DNA of 64,000 nucleotides, from positions 2,852,001 to 2,916,000 of the forward strand of contig OZ253504.1 in the NCBI GenBank assembly GCA_965262235.1, read 5' to 3'. Numbering within the stretch: the first letter of the stretch is position 1; each line of letters begins with the position of its first letter. Below are positions 8,992 through 17,993 of the stretch, piece after piece. The notes beneath the pieces are model-generated. The model worked only from the letters and a program-made list of their open reading frames with translations, made no database searches and was not told the DNA's origin. The stretch comes from CATQGW01 sp965262235 (GTDB lineage Bacteria > Chloroflexota > Dehalococcoidia > Bin125). Position numbers and translations under genes: made by a program.

Positions 8992-10329
8992 ATGACGATG
9001 TCCCGTGGCGGAGGTGGTGGCCACTCGCAGTATCACTGCTCGTTTTGCGCGAAGGACCAGAGCCACGTGCGGCGCCTGGTCGCAGGGCCGGGCGGCGTCT
9101 ACATCTGCAACGAGTGCGTCGAGGCGTGTCGCGATGTGATCCGCGAGGAGGCCGGGGCGGCCGCAGCGCAGCCCGACGCGACGCCCGAGCCTGATTCGGC
9201 GCGCGTGCTGGCGCCGCAGGACATTTACGAACGGCTCTGCGATCACGTCGTTGGCCAGGAGGACGCGAAGCGCGTCCTCGCGGTGGCGGTCTACAACCAC
9301 TACAAGCGAATCGGCAGCAAGGTCGAGGCGACCAACGGCGTCGAGCTCGAGAAGAGCAACATCCTGCTGGTTGGGCCGACCGGCGTGGGCAAGACGCTGT
9401 TGGCGTCGACGCTGGCGCGGATTCTCGATGTGCCGTTCTCGATCGCCGACGCAACCGCGCTCACCGAAGCGGGATACGTGGGCGAGGATGTTGAGAACAT
9501 CCTGCTGCACCTGATTCAGGCGGCGGATTTCGACATCGCGCGGGCCGAGCGGGGGATCATCTACATCGACGAGATCGACAAGATCTCGCGCAAGTCGGAC
9601 AACCCCTCGATCACGCGCGACGTGTCGGGCGAGGGCGTGCAACAGGCCTTGCTGAAGATCATCGAGGGCACCGTCGCGTCGGTGCCGCCACAGGGTGGGC
9701 GCAAACACCCGCACCAGGAGTTCCTGCAGATCGACACGAGCAAGGTGCTGTTCATTTGCGGCGGTGCGTTTGAGGGCCTGGGACCGATCATCGACCGCCG
9801 GGTGACGAGTGGGGTGCGCAGCATCGGCTTCGGCTCCGAGGCGCGCAGCAAAGAGGCGTCGGCGGAGCTACTGCGCCAGCTGAGTCACGATGATCTGCAG
9901 AAATACGGTCTGATTCCCGAGTTCGTCGGGCGGCTGCCGGTGGTGGTGACGCTCGATCCGCTTGACCAGGAGTCGCTGGTGCGGATTCTCACAGAGCCGA
10001 AGAACGCGCTGGTGCGGCAGTTCGAGCAGTTCTTCAAGATGGACGGCGTGGAGCTGACGTTCACGCCCGAGGCGCTGGATGCGATCGCCTCGACGGCGCT
10101 CGCCGAGGCGACGGGCGCGCGAGGTCTGCGGACGGTCGTGGAGGACCTGCTGCTCGACGTAATGTTCGAGGTGCCGAGCCGTCCCGAGGTGAAAAAGTGC
10201 GTCGTCAACGCCGACACGATCAAGCGTCTGGAACGACCGCTGCTGCTCAACGAGTTGGGCATGGCGGTGGAGTATGAGGCGATTCGGCGTCGTGGCTCAG
10301 AGGCGGTCGCGAAGCAGGAAAGCGCCTGA
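8992..10329 (+). CDS. clpX: ATP-dependent Clp protease ATP-binding subunit ClpX
   Basis: A 445-residue AAA+ unfoldase that feeds substrates to ClpP. The N-terminal four-Cys zinc domain is visible as YHCSFCAKDQ and YICNECVEAC. Walker A is GPTGVGKT and Walker B is IIYIDEID. The pore-loop and C-terminal regions are as expected (GLIPEFVGRLPV, TGARGLRTVVEDLLLDVMFE). Its stop codon overlaps the start of tlyA (TGATG), so the next gene is probably in the same transcript. A short Gly-rich stretch (RGGGGG) precedes the zinc domain. Confidence 0.98.
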   Translation: MTMSRGGGGGHSQYHCSFCAKDQSHVRRLVAGPGGVYICNECVEACRDVIREEAGAAAAQPDATPEPDSARVLAPQDIYERLCDHVVGQEDAKRVLAVAVYNHYKRIGSKVEATNGVELEKSNILLVGPTGVGKTLLASTLARILDVPFSIADATALTEAGYVGEDVENILLHLIQAADFDIARAERGIIYIDEIDKISRKSDNPSITRDVSGEGVQQALLKIIEGTVASVPPQGGRKHPHQEFLQIDTSKVLFICGGAFEGLGPIIDRRVTSGVRSIGFGSEARSKEASAELLRQLSHDDLQKYGLIPEFVGRLPVVVTLDPLDQESLVRILTEPKNALVRQFEQFFKMDGVELTFTPEALDAIASTALAEATGARGLRTVVEDLLLDVMFEVPSRPEVKKCVVNADTIKRLERPLLLNELGMAVEYEAIRRRGSEAVAKQESA

Positions 10330-11126
10330 TGCGCGCGGCTGGGGCCGCGACGGCAGGTGGCGCGGTGGGTGGCGCGACAAGTCGCGCAGGGCGACGGGAG
10401 CGGCTCGATCGTCTGATGGTGCGTCGCGGCCTGGCTGCGGATGAGCGCGTGGCCGGGGCGCTGCTGCTGGCCGGTCGGGTGCACGGTCGGGGCCGGCGGC
10501 TGAGCCAGGCGGGGATGCTGATCGCGGCGGACTCCGAGATCGAGGTCACAGCGGGCGCGCGATTCGTCTCGCGTGGCGGTGAGAAGCTGGCAGCGGCGCT
10601 GGCGGCCTGGCCGCTCGACGTAACGGGCCGCGTCTGTCTCGACGTCGGCGCGTCGACCGGCGGCTTCACCGATTGTCTGTTGCAGCGCGGCGCGGCGGAA
10701 GTTCGCGCGGTGGACGTGGGCTACGGGCAGCTGGCGACGGCGCTGAGGAACGATGCCCGGGTCAGATCGATGGAGCGGACGAATGCGCGCGAGATGCCGC
10801 TGATCGAGCCGCGACCGGCGCTGGTGACGATCGATGTGTCGTTCATCGGGCTCGCGGCGGTGCTGCCGCGCGTTGCGGAGGTCGCGAGCGCGGGGGCGGA
10901 TGTGGTCGCGCTGGTCAAGCCGCAGTTCGAGGCTGCGCGGGATGACGTCGACGACGACGGCGTCGTGCGCGACCGGATGGCGCAGGCGCGGGCGGTGACG
11001 GGCGTGCTGACGTGGGCGCTGAAGCGCGGCTGGCGGGTGGGCGGCGTGCTGCGCTCGCCGCTGCGCGGGCCGAAGGGAAATCTGGAGTGGTTCGTGTGGC
11101 TGCGCACGCCGGGATCGCCGGCATGA
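10329..11126 (+). CDS. tlyA: TlyA family rRNA (cytidine-2'-O)-methyltransferase
   Basis: A 265-residue protein with an N-terminal S4 RNA-binding domain (RERLDRLMVRRGLAADERVA) and an FtsJ/RrmJ-type methyltransferase domain. SAM-binding motif I reads CLDVGASTGGFTDCLL. The Lys/Asp/Lys set typical of 2'-O-methyltransferases is present at SRGGEKLAAAL, TIDVSFIGL and VALVKPQFEA. In characterised TlyA proteins the targets are cytidines in 16S and 23S rRNA. The gene overlaps clpX by one base and nadK by four. The first ~20 residues are an Ala/Gly-rich lead that may not all be translated. Confidence 0.9.
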   Translation: MRAAGAATAGGAVGGATSRAGRRERLDRLMVRRGLAADERVAGALLLAGRVHGRGRRLSQAGMLIAADSEIEVTAGARFVSRGGEKLAAALAAWPLDVTGRVCLDVGASTGGFTDCLLQRGAAEVRAVDVGYGQLATALRNDARVRSMERTNAREMPLIEPRPALVTIDVSFIGLAAVLPRVAEVASAGADVVALVKPQFEAARDDVDDDGVVRDRMAQARAVTGVLTWALKRGWRVGGVLRSPLRGPKGNLEWFVWLRTPGSPA

Positions 11127-12040
11127 GCGGCACGCGCAACGTGCGCTGTGTGGGCTTCTACTACCACCCGCGACTGCAGGCCGCGCAGGATCTTGCGGAA
11201 CTCGCGGCCGAACGGCTGCGTAGCGAGGTGGCGCATGTATGGGTCTCCGCGCCGTGGGACCCGGAGCGCTCCGAGCAGCATCTGGCCGAGACAGACCTGC
11301 TGATCTGCATCGGCGGCGACGGCACGGTGCTGCGCGCGGCACGGGCGGCGTCGCGTCACGACGTGAAGATTCTGGGCGTCGACATGGGGCGTCAGGCGTT
11401 CCTGACGGAGCTGACCCCGGACCAGCTGGCCTCGCATCTGCCGAGGCTGCTGGAGGGCGCGTTCCAGGTTGAGGAACGCTCGATGCTCGAGGCGAGCGCC
11501 GAGCGGGCCGTGGAGGATCTGCCGGCAGCGCTGCCGGCGCTGAACGATGTGATCATCGGGCGTGGCAATCTCGGCCAGCCGGCCTATCTGCGCATCCACG
11601 TGAACGGCGATCCGATCGGGGTGGTGCGGGCGGACGCGATCGTGGTGGCGAGCGCGACGGGGAGCACGGGCTACTCGCTCTCCGCGGGTGGGCCGATCCT
11701 CCATCCGCTGGCGCGCAGCGTGGTGCTGACGCCGGTCGCGCCGCATCTGGCGGCGGCCGCGCCGATCGTGCTGCCGGCCGACGCGAGCATCGGGCTGACC
11801 CTCGGGGAGGAGCATTCGGGCATGTTGTCGGTTGATGGTCAGCGCCCGTACGCGCTGGCGCCGGGCGGCGGCGTGGAGGTGCGGCGCAGCGAGGCGGTGG
11901 CGCAGCTGATTCGCTTCGGCGAGCGGCCCTTCTTCGCGCAGCTGGGCAAGCGGCTGGCCTGGCTCGACGACCGGCGGCTGCAGGCGGTGCGGCGGACAGG
12001 CGTTGAGCCCTTCGATGTGGACGAGGCCGAGCCCGCTTAA
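11123..12040 (+). CDS. nadK: NAD kinase
   Basis: A 305-residue ATP-NAD kinase that makes NADP. The ATG at 11123 overlaps the tlyA stop (ATGA) and is preferred over the in-frame ATG at 11012, which lies inside tlyA. The family signature LLICIGGDGTVLRAAR is at about residues 58-73. The NAD-binding motif ASATGSTGYSLSAGGPI is in the C-terminal domain. The usual GxNLGxLGFL stretch reads GVDMGRQAFL. The order tlyA-nadK-recN is conserved in many actinobacteria and other bacteria. Confidence 0.95.
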   Translation: MSGTRNVRCVGFYYHPRLQAAQDLAELAAERLRSEVAHVWVSAPWDPERSEQHLAETDLLICIGGDGTVLRAARAASRHDVKILGVDMGRQAFLTELTPDQLASHLPRLLEGAFQVEERSMLEASAERAVEDLPAALPALNDVIIGRGNLGQPAYLRIHVNGDPIGVVRADAIVVASATGSTGYSLSAGGPILHPLARSVVLTPVAPHLAAAAPIVLPADASIGLTLGEEHSGMLSVDGQRPYALAPGGGVEVRRSEAVAQLIRFGERPFFAQLGKRLAWLDDRRLQAVRRTGVEPFDVDEAEPA

Positions 12041-12156
12041 CATGGCCGATGGCTGCGGCCGCTGGATGCGGTCGGGCGTTCGAGTAGGATTGATGCTGTC
12101 GCGGCGCCGGGCGCTGAGGGGCGACGGGACGCGGCGTGTGACGGAGTCACGACGAC

Positions 12157-13887
12157 GTGTTGAGCGCGCTGCGTATGCGAGATTTCGTGCTGACGCAACA
12201 GGCGGAGCTCGAACTCTCGCCGGGGTTCACGGTGATTACGGGCGAAACGGGCGCGGGCAAGAGTGTGCTGTTCGAAGCGCTGCGCTTCGCGCTCGGGGGT
12301 CCAGCCGACGCGGCGCTGGTGCGGCCGGGCGCCGAGCGGACTGAGGTGGAGGCGGTGTTCGACCTGCGCGACAGCCCGTCGCGCGAGGCAGTGGCGGCGG
12401 CTCTGGAGCAGCTCGACGTGCCGTTCGATGGCGAGCTCGTGCTACGGCGCTGGCTGGCGCTGGGCGACAGTGGCGGGCGGCGATCGTCTGGTCGGCTGTC
12501 CGGGCGGCTGCGGATCAACGACCGCACGGCGACGCTCGAGACAGTGCGGAGTCTCGCGCCGTGGCTGGTGGATATTCATGGGCAGCGCGAGCATCTTTCG
12601 CTGCTGCGGCCCGGCCAGTGTCTGGCCCTGCTCGATCGATTCGCCGGGCTCGCTGGCGCGCGTGACGAGTTCGCGGGGATGGTGCGGCGGTTGCACGCGC
12701 TCGATCGGCGATTGGACGCCTTTGAGGGCGATGAGCGGGAGCGCGCGCGTCGGGTGGCGTTGCTGCGGCACGAGGCGTCGGAGATCGCCGCGGCGGGTCT
12801 GCGGCACGGCGAGGAAGAGGAACTGCGCTCAGAACACTCGCGACTGGTGCACGCGGCGCGGCTGATGGAGGACTCGGAGACGGCTCGCACGGCGCTCGAG
12901 TCGGAAGTGCTCGGGGACGCGCTCGCCGCCGTGCGGCGAATCGTTGAGGTAGACGACGAGGCGGCGGGACTGGCGATGTCGATGGAGGCCGCCGCGGAGC
13001 ATGCGGCGGACGCGCTGCGCGAGCTGCGGACATACGCAGACATGGTCGTGGTCGATCCGGCAAGGTTGGCCGAGGTGGAGGCGCGGCTCTCGCTGATCGC
13101 CCAGCTCGAACGTCGCTGGGGCGACAGCGTTGCGGAGGTGATCGCGTACGGCGAACAGGCGTCGCAGGAGGCGGATCAGCTGGAGGGTCAGGAAGCGGAC
13201 CTGGCCGAGATTCGCGCGGAGGCTGACGCGCTGCTGCGACAGATCGAGATCGCCGCGCTGGAGCTCAGCGCGTCGCGTCGGGAGGCTGCGCAGCGGTTCG
13301 TTTCGGCGATTCTTGAGGAGTGCCAGTCGCTGCACCTCGAAGGATCGGTGGTTGAGATCGCCTTCGAGTCGATCCGCGTAGCTGTCGATGGGCGGGCGAT
13401 CTCGGCGCCCGACGACGCTCAGGTCGGCTTCGACCAGACCGGCACGGACCGGATCGAGCTGCTGGTGTCGTTCAACCCCGATGCGCCGCCGCGGCCGCTG
13501 CAGCGGGTCGCGAGCGGCGGCGAGACGGCGCGGCTAACGCTGGCGATCAAGGCGGTGCTCGGCGATCGGGATGAGGTACCGGTGCTGCTGTTCGACGAGA
13601 TCGACGTGGGGCTGGGCGGTCGCAGCGGCGCGACGGTCGGCGAGCGGCTGGCCCGGCTGGGCCAGTCGCATCAGGTGTTGTGCATCACTCATCTGCCGCA
13701 GGTGGCGTCCTACGCGTCGGCGCATATGCGCGTGCGCAAGGCGGCCGACCAGTCCGGGACGCTGGTGGTGGTCGAGGCGCTCGACGCCGCGGCGCGGCTG
13801 ACCGAGCTGGCTGAGATGCTGGGCGCCGACTCGGAAGCGAACCGGACGAGCGCTCGCGCACTGTTGCGCGCCGGAGTGGGACGATGA
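12157..13887 (+). CDS. recN: DNA repair protein RecN
   Basis: A 576-residue SMC-like ATPase for double-strand break repair. It starts with GTG. The N-terminal Walker A is GETGAGKS at about 29-36, and DIHGQREHLSLL follows in the Q-loop region. The middle (about 150-400) is Ala/Glu/Arg-rich coiled coil. The C-terminus carries the ABC signature RVASGGETARL and the Walker B region VLLFDEIDVGLGGR with the switch His in CITHLPQVA. The stop overlaps the next gene by ATGA. Regulation (for example by LexA) is not apparent in the 116-bp leader. Confidence 0.96.
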   Translation: MLSALRMRDFVLTQQAELELSPGFTVITGETGAGKSVLFEALRFALGGPADAALVRPGAERTEVEAVFDLRDSPSREAVAAALEQLDVPFDGELVLRRWLALGDSGGRRSSGRLSGRLRINDRTATLETVRSLAPWLVDIHGQREHLSLLRPGQCLALLDRFAGLAGARDEFAGMVRRLHALDRRLDAFEGDERERARRVALLRHEASEIAAAGLRHGEEEELRSEHSRLVHAARLMEDSETARTALESEVLGDALAAVRRIVEVDDEAAGLAMSMEAAAEHAADALRELRTYADMVVVDPARLAEVEARLSLIAQLERRWGDSVAEVIAYGEQASQEADQLEGQEADLAEIRAEADALLRQIEIAALELSASRREAAQRFVSAILEECQSLHLEGSVVEIAFESIRVAVDGRAISAPDDAQVGFDQTGTDRIELLVSFNPDAPPRPLQRVASGGETARLTLAIKAVLGDRDEVPVLLFDEIDVGLGGRSGATVGERLARLGQSHQVLCITHLPQVASYASAHMRVRKAADQSGTLVVVEALDAAARLTELAEMLGADSEANRTSARALLRAGVGR

Positions 13888-14426
13888 CGACGAAAGAAGC
13901 CGCCGCCGACTCGACCGCCGTCTGGATGCCGGTCGCGCGCCCGGCCGCGGTCGGCGATGCGCGGGAGATTCGGCGGCTGATCCAGTTTTGGGCGGACGAG
14001 ACCGGCGACGTGCTGCCGCGCACCGAAGGCGAGATTTACGAGACGATTCGCGACTTCGTGGTGGTCGACGGGCAGTCGGGGCGCTCGCTGGTCGCGGCGG
14101 GGGCGCTGCACGTGGAGTGGCGCGACCTGGCGGAGATCAAATCGTTGGTAGTCGACCGCACGATTCAGGGCAAGGGCCTGGGGCGAATCGTCGTGGCGTC
14201 GTGCCTCGATGAGGCGGTGGAGCTGGGGCTCAAGACGGTGTTCGCGTTGACCACGACGCCGGCCTTCTTCGAGCGGCTGGGCTTCCGCGTGGCGGGGGTC
14301 AGCGCCTTCCCGCGCAAGGTCTGGAACGAGTGCTTCCGCTGTCCCAAGTACGAGAACTGCGATGAGGTAGCCGTGTCGATCGATCTGCGTGAGCGGGTTG
14401 CGGCACGCGCCGAGCGCTCAGGATGA
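13884..14426 (+). CDS. GNAT family N-acetyltransferase, ArgA-like
   Basis: A 180-residue acetyltransferase with the acetyl-CoA loop IKSLVVDRTIQGKGLGRIVV. The C-terminal part (TTTPAFFERLGFRV, then KVWNECFRCPKYENCDEVAV) is typical of short stand-alone N-acetylglutamate synthases of the ArgA/ArgH-appended type. The likely reaction is acetyl-CoA plus glutamate to N-acetylglutamate, the first step of arginine synthesis, but no other arg gene is nearby. It is coupled by ATGA overlaps to recN upstream and the NUDIX gene downstream. Confidence 0.78.
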   Translation: MTTKEAAADSTAVWMPVARPAAVGDAREIRRLIQFWADETGDVLPRTEGEIYETIRDFVVVDGQSGRSLVAAGALHVEWRDLAEIKSLVVDRTIQGKGLGRIVVASCLDEAVELGLKTVFALTTTPAFFERLGFRVAGVSAFPRKVWNECFRCPKYENCDEVAVSIDLRERVAARAERSG

Positions 14427-15010
14427 GCGACGAGGAGCGGCTGCTCGAGACGCGCGTCAGCAGCGAAGTGGTGTACGAAGGCTCGCGGATCAATCTGCGG
14501 GTCGACCGGGTGCGGATGGCGGATGGGCGGGAGGCCACGCGGGAGGTCGTTGATCACCCCGATGCCGTGGTGGTGTTGGCGCTGCGCGACGACGGCTTGA
14601 TCGCGTTCGTGCGGCAGTGGCGCGCGCCGGCCGAGCGGCCGCTGCTGGAGCTGCCGGCGGGCCGGATCGACGCCGGCGAGTCGCCGGAGGCGGCGGCGCG
14701 GCGGGAGCTGCGCGAGGAGATCGGGCTGGACCCGAGGCAGCTCGAGGCGGTGCACGAGTTCTTCGTCGCGCCGGGTTGGGCAAACGAGTACCTCTATGGC
14801 TTCCTCGCGCGGGAGTGCGTCGAGTCGCCGCTACCGGCCGACGAGGATGAAGAGCTGGTGGTGGAGTGGATGTCGTTGGGCGAGGCGATGGCCGCGGTCG
14901 AGCAGCGCGAGATCGTGGATGCGAAGAGCCTGATCATGTTGCAGGCGCTGGCGCTGGAGGCGGTCGGCCCGCTCGGGCGCAAGATCATTCACCACTATCG
15001 TGGCGAGTAG
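14423..15010 (+). CDS. NUDIX hydrolase, ADP-ribose pyrophosphatase-like
   Basis: A 195-residue hydrolase with a complete Nudix box, GRIDAGESPEAAARRELREE followed by IGL, which binds the catalytic divalent metal. The upstream stretch VVVLALRDDGLIAFVRQWR and the ELPAG just before the box fit the ADP-ribose pyrophosphatase subgroup (cleaving ADP-ribose to AMP and ribose 5-phosphate). The substrate is inferred from family resemblance. It is the last gene of the recN cluster; 110 bp separate it from sdhA. Confidence 0.85.
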   Translation: MSDEERLLETRVSSEVVYEGSRINLRVDRVRMADGREATREVVDHPDAVVVLALRDDGLIAFVRQWRAPAERPLLELPAGRIDAGESPEAAARRELREEIGLDPRQLEAVHEFFVAPGWANEYLYGFLARECVESPLPADEDEELVVEWMSLGEAMAAVEQREIVDAKSLIMLQALALEAVGPLGRKIIHHYRGE

Positions 15011-15060
15011 CCGCTGCGGCTGTCGGGGGTTCGTTCACTACCGCCGACCCGCGATCGGTG

Positions 15061-15094
15061 CGACAATCAGCGCTGCGCGACAATCAGCGCTGCG
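15061..15094 (+). repeat. Perfect 17-bp tandem duplication upstream of sdhA
   Basis: CGACAATCAGCGCTGCG occurs twice head to tail (15061-15077 and 15078-15094), ending 15 bases before the sdhA Shine-Dalgarno. It contains the short palindrome CAGCGCTG. It could be a recent slippage duplication or a paired operator. Confidence 0.8.
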
Positions 15095-15120
15095 CGGCAG
15101 ACGCGCGTCGGAGGTCTCTG

Positions 15121-16848
15121 ATGTTGGAGCATGACGTCCTGATCGTCGGTTCGGGGTTGGCGGGGATGCGCGCCGCGCTCGAGGTGAGCAACGACCCGTC
15201 GCTTGATGTTGCGATTCTGTCGAAGGTGCATCCGCTGCGGTCGCATTCGGGCGCTGCCCAGGGCGGGATCGCGGCGTCGCTCGGCAACTCGGCCGAGGAC
15301 TCGTGGGACCTGCACATGTTCGACACCGTGAAGGGCGGCGACTACCTCGTTGACCAGAATGCGGCCGAGCTGCTGACCCGCGAGGGGCCTGAGAACATCT
15401 TCGAGCTGGAGCACATGGGCTGCGCATTTTCGCGCGATGACCAGGGTCGGGTGGCGCAGCGTCGCTTCGGCGGGCACACCGCTCCGCGCGCCTGCTACGC
15501 GGCCGACCGCACAGGTCACGCGGTGCTCACGGTGCTGTTCGAGCAGCTGCTGCGTCGCGGTGTGAAGGTCTACAGCGAGTGGTACGCGCTCGACCTGATC
15601 GTCAAGGACCGGGTCTGCCACGGGATCGTTGCCTATGACATCCTGACCGGCCAGATCGAAGCGATCGCGGCCAAGGCGGTGATGTTCGGGACGGGCGGCT
15701 ACGGGCGCGCGTTCCGCGTGACGACCAATGCGTTCGCATCGACGGGCGACGGCGTGGTGATGGCGTACCGGTCGGGCATTCCTCTGGAGGATATGGAGTT
15801 CGTGCAGTTTCACCCGACGGGGCTGCAGGGCTCGGGGATTCTGCTCAGCGAAGCGGCGCGCGGCGAGGGAGCGCACATCGTCAACTCCGAGGGCGAGCGC
15901 TTCATGCAGGACTACGCGCCGGGGCGGATGGAGCTGGCGCCGCGCGACATCGTGGCGCGGGCCGCGCAGAGCGAGATCGAGGCGGGGCGCGGGGTGACCG
16001 AGCTGCGCGATTCGGTGTTCATGGACTTGCGACCGATCGGCGAGGAGCGGATTCGCTACGCGCTGCCTTCGGTGATGCACCTGGCGCGCGACTTCGCGGG
16101 GATCGACCCGCTGGTCGCTCCGGTGCCGATTCAGCCGACGGCGCACTACTCAATGGGTGGGATTCCCTGCGACATTCACGGGCAGGTGCGACTCAAGGAC
16201 CAGGATGAGGCGCCGATCGTGGGCTTCTTCGCGGCCGGCGAGGCATCGTGCGTTTCGGTGCACGGCGCGAACCGGCTGGGGACCAACTCGCTGCTCGAGG
16301 CGGTGGTGTTCGGCCGGCGGTCGGGGCGCGGGATTCTCGATGTCGTGCACGATCTGGCGCCGACGTCGATCGATGAAGGGGACATGCAGCGCGCGACCGG
16401 CGAGGTCGACAAGCTGCTGCGGGCGGATGGTCCAGAGAAGATCGGCAAGATCCGCGCGGAGCTGCGCGACACGATGATGGACAAGTGCGGCGTTTTCCGC
16501 ACCGAGGAGCAGCTCGGCGAAGCGCTGAGCGAGGTGAAGGCCTACCAGGAGCGTTACACGCGCTCATCGATTGACGACCACGGGCAGACGTTCAACACGG
16601 ACCTGCTGGACGCCGTCGAGCTGGGCCACATGCTGGAGTACGCAGAGGTGATCGTGCGCGGCGCGATCGCGCGGCAGGAGAGCCGCGGCGGGCATGCGCG
16701 GCGCGACTTCCCCACTCGCGACGACGACAACTGGTTCAAGCACACGCTGGCGTATCGCGAAGCGGACGGGCCCCGGCTCGAATATTGCGCGGTCAACATG
16801 GCGCCGCAATTCCGCGAAGCGTTCCCGCTGGAGGAGCGCACTTACTAG
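15121..16848 (+). CDS. sdhA: Succinate dehydrogenase / fumarate reductase flavoprotein subunit
   Basis: A 575-residue FAD protein that oxidises succinate to fumarate. The ATG at 15121 has CGGAGG 6-7 bases upstream and begins directly with the Rossmann motif DVLIVGSGLAGMRAALE. The His that carries covalent FAD is in HSGAAQGGIAASLG. Substrate-binding and catalytic regions FHPTGL, RxxxHYSMGGI (TAHYSMGGIPCD) and GANRLGTNSLLE are present. A longer in-frame ORF from 14866 lies inside the NUDIX gene and is not real. It is followed by the iron-sulfur subunit and a CCG-domain subunit, and not by cytochrome-b anchor genes. Confidence 0.96.
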   Translation: MLEHDVLIVGSGLAGMRAALEVSNDPSLDVAILSKVHPLRSHSGAAQGGIAASLGNSAEDSWDLHMFDTVKGGDYLVDQNAAELLTREGPENIFELEHMGCAFSRDDQGRVAQRRFGGHTAPRACYAADRTGHAVLTVLFEQLLRRGVKVYSEWYALDLIVKDRVCHGIVAYDILTGQIEAIAAKAVMFGTGGYGRAFRVTTNAFASTGDGVVMAYRSGIPLEDMEFVQFHPTGLQGSGILLSEAARGEGAHIVNSEGERFMQDYAPGRMELAPRDIVARAAQSEIEAGRGVTELRDSVFMDLRPIGEERIRYALPSVMHLARDFAGIDPLVAPVPIQPTAHYSMGGIPCDIHGQVRLKDQDEAPIVGFFAAGEASCVSVHGANRLGTNSLLEAVVFGRRSGRGILDVVHDLAPTSIDEGDMQRATGEVDKLLRADGPEKIGKIRAELRDTMMDKCGVFRTEEQLGEALSEVKAYQERYTRSSIDDHGQTFNTDLLDAVELGHMLEYAEVIVRGAIARQESRGGHARRDFPTRDDDNWFKHTLAYREADGPRLEYCAVNMAPQFREAFPLEERTY

Positions 16849-16916
16849 CTGGCTGACTGGCCAGCGCCAGAGATTCGGGCGGCGCGAGCCGCGATTCGCA
16901 CAGAACGGAGCGGGTG

Positions 16917-17972
16917 ATGGCCGAGCAAAGCTTCATCATTCAGCGCTACGACGCTGATACGCAGGAGGCCTACACGGAGGAGTTCTCACTCGACGTGCAG
17001 CCGGGGCAGACAGTGCTCGACTGCCTCAACGCGATCAAGTGGGAGCAGGACGGAACGCTCTCGTTCCGGATGTCGTGCCGGCACGCGATCTGCGGCTCGT
17101 GCGCGATGAAAGTCAACGGCAGCTCGATGCTGGCCTGCCAGACACAGGTCTCGGCGGCGGCCGAGCGGGGCGACCCGGTGCGGGTGGCGCCGATGGGCAA
17201 CCAGCCGGTGATCAAGGACCTGGTTGTCGACACGACCAAGTTCGTGGCGCAGTTTGAGCGCGCGGAGACGTGGCTGGAGCCGCACGAGGATCAGGATCCG
17301 CCGGAGCGCGAGTATCGCCAGCCGGTGGAGGAGTTCGACCATTGGTCGCACGCTTCGACCTGCATTCACTGCGGGGCCTGCTACTCGGACTGCACGGTCG
17401 CGGCGGTGGATGAGAAGTTCCTCGGTCCGGCTGCGCTGGCGAAGGCCTACCGATTCGTGATGGATAGCCGCGACTCGCAGCGCGACGAGCGGCTGAAGTT
17501 CCTCTCGGAGACCGAAGGCGGGATCTGGGACTGCACGCGCTGCTACATGTGCGTGGAGGCGTGCCCCAAGGACGTGCTGCCGATGGACGCGATCATGGAG
17601 CTCCGCACGCTCGCGATCGAGGCGGGCTTCAAGAACAACCACGGCGCTCGGCACCACGCGGGTTTCACCAGCGGCGTGCGTAAGCGAGGCCGGCTCGACG
17701 AGATGATGCTGCCGATTCAGTCGGTCGGGATCTCGCGGCTGCTGACGCTGAACCCGGCGGCGCACAAAGAGATGATGGACTACACGCCGGGCGCGATCCG
17801 GCTGCTGAAGACGCGCAAGCTGCTGGCGATCGCTCAGCGCCACGGTGCGAGCGAGGACGGCCAGGCGCAGATCCAGCGAATCTTCGACGAGGTCGAGGAA
17901 GAGAAGCATCACCACGACGTGGACGCGGACGCGTTCTCGGCGGAGTTCGAAACGGCGCTGGGCGCCAGCTAG
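16917..17972 (+). CDS. sdhB: Succinate dehydrogenase / fumarate reductase iron-sulfur subunit
   Basis: A 351-residue electron-transfer subunit. The 2Fe-2S ligands are in SCRHAICGSCAMKVNG plus a later Cys (MLACQTQ). Two further cysteine sets, CIHCGACYSDC and CTRCYMCVEACPKDV, bind the other Fe-S clusters. It is about 100 residues longer than classical SdhB; the extra C-terminal part (about 235-351) is helical and His-rich near EEEKHHHDVDADA. The start is ATG 16917, one codon after a GTG that is also possible. Electrons would pass to the CCG-type third subunit encoded 21 bp downstream. Confidence 0.95.
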   Translation: MAEQSFIIQRYDADTQEAYTEEFSLDVQPGQTVLDCLNAIKWEQDGTLSFRMSCRHAICGSCAMKVNGSSMLACQTQVSAAAERGDPVRVAPMGNQPVIKDLVVDTTKFVAQFERAETWLEPHEDQDPPEREYRQPVEEFDHWSHASTCIHCGACYSDCTVAAVDEKFLGPAALAKAYRFVMDSRDSQRDERLKFLSETEGGIWDCTRCYMCVEACPKDVLPMDAIMELRTLAIEAGFKNNHGARHHAGFTSGVRKRGRLDEMMLPIQSVGISRLLTLNPAAHKEMMDYTPGAIRLLKTRKLLAIAQRHGASEDGQAQIQRIFDEVEEEKHHHDVDADAFSAEFETALGAS

Positions 17973-17993
17973 CGCGGGTAGAGGGAGCGACTG

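Noticed and set aside
14866..15120. N-terminal extension of the sdhA frame back to 14866
   Set aside because: It lies inside the NUDIX gene in another frame; the flavoprotein motif begins right at 15121, which has a strong Shine-Dalgarno.
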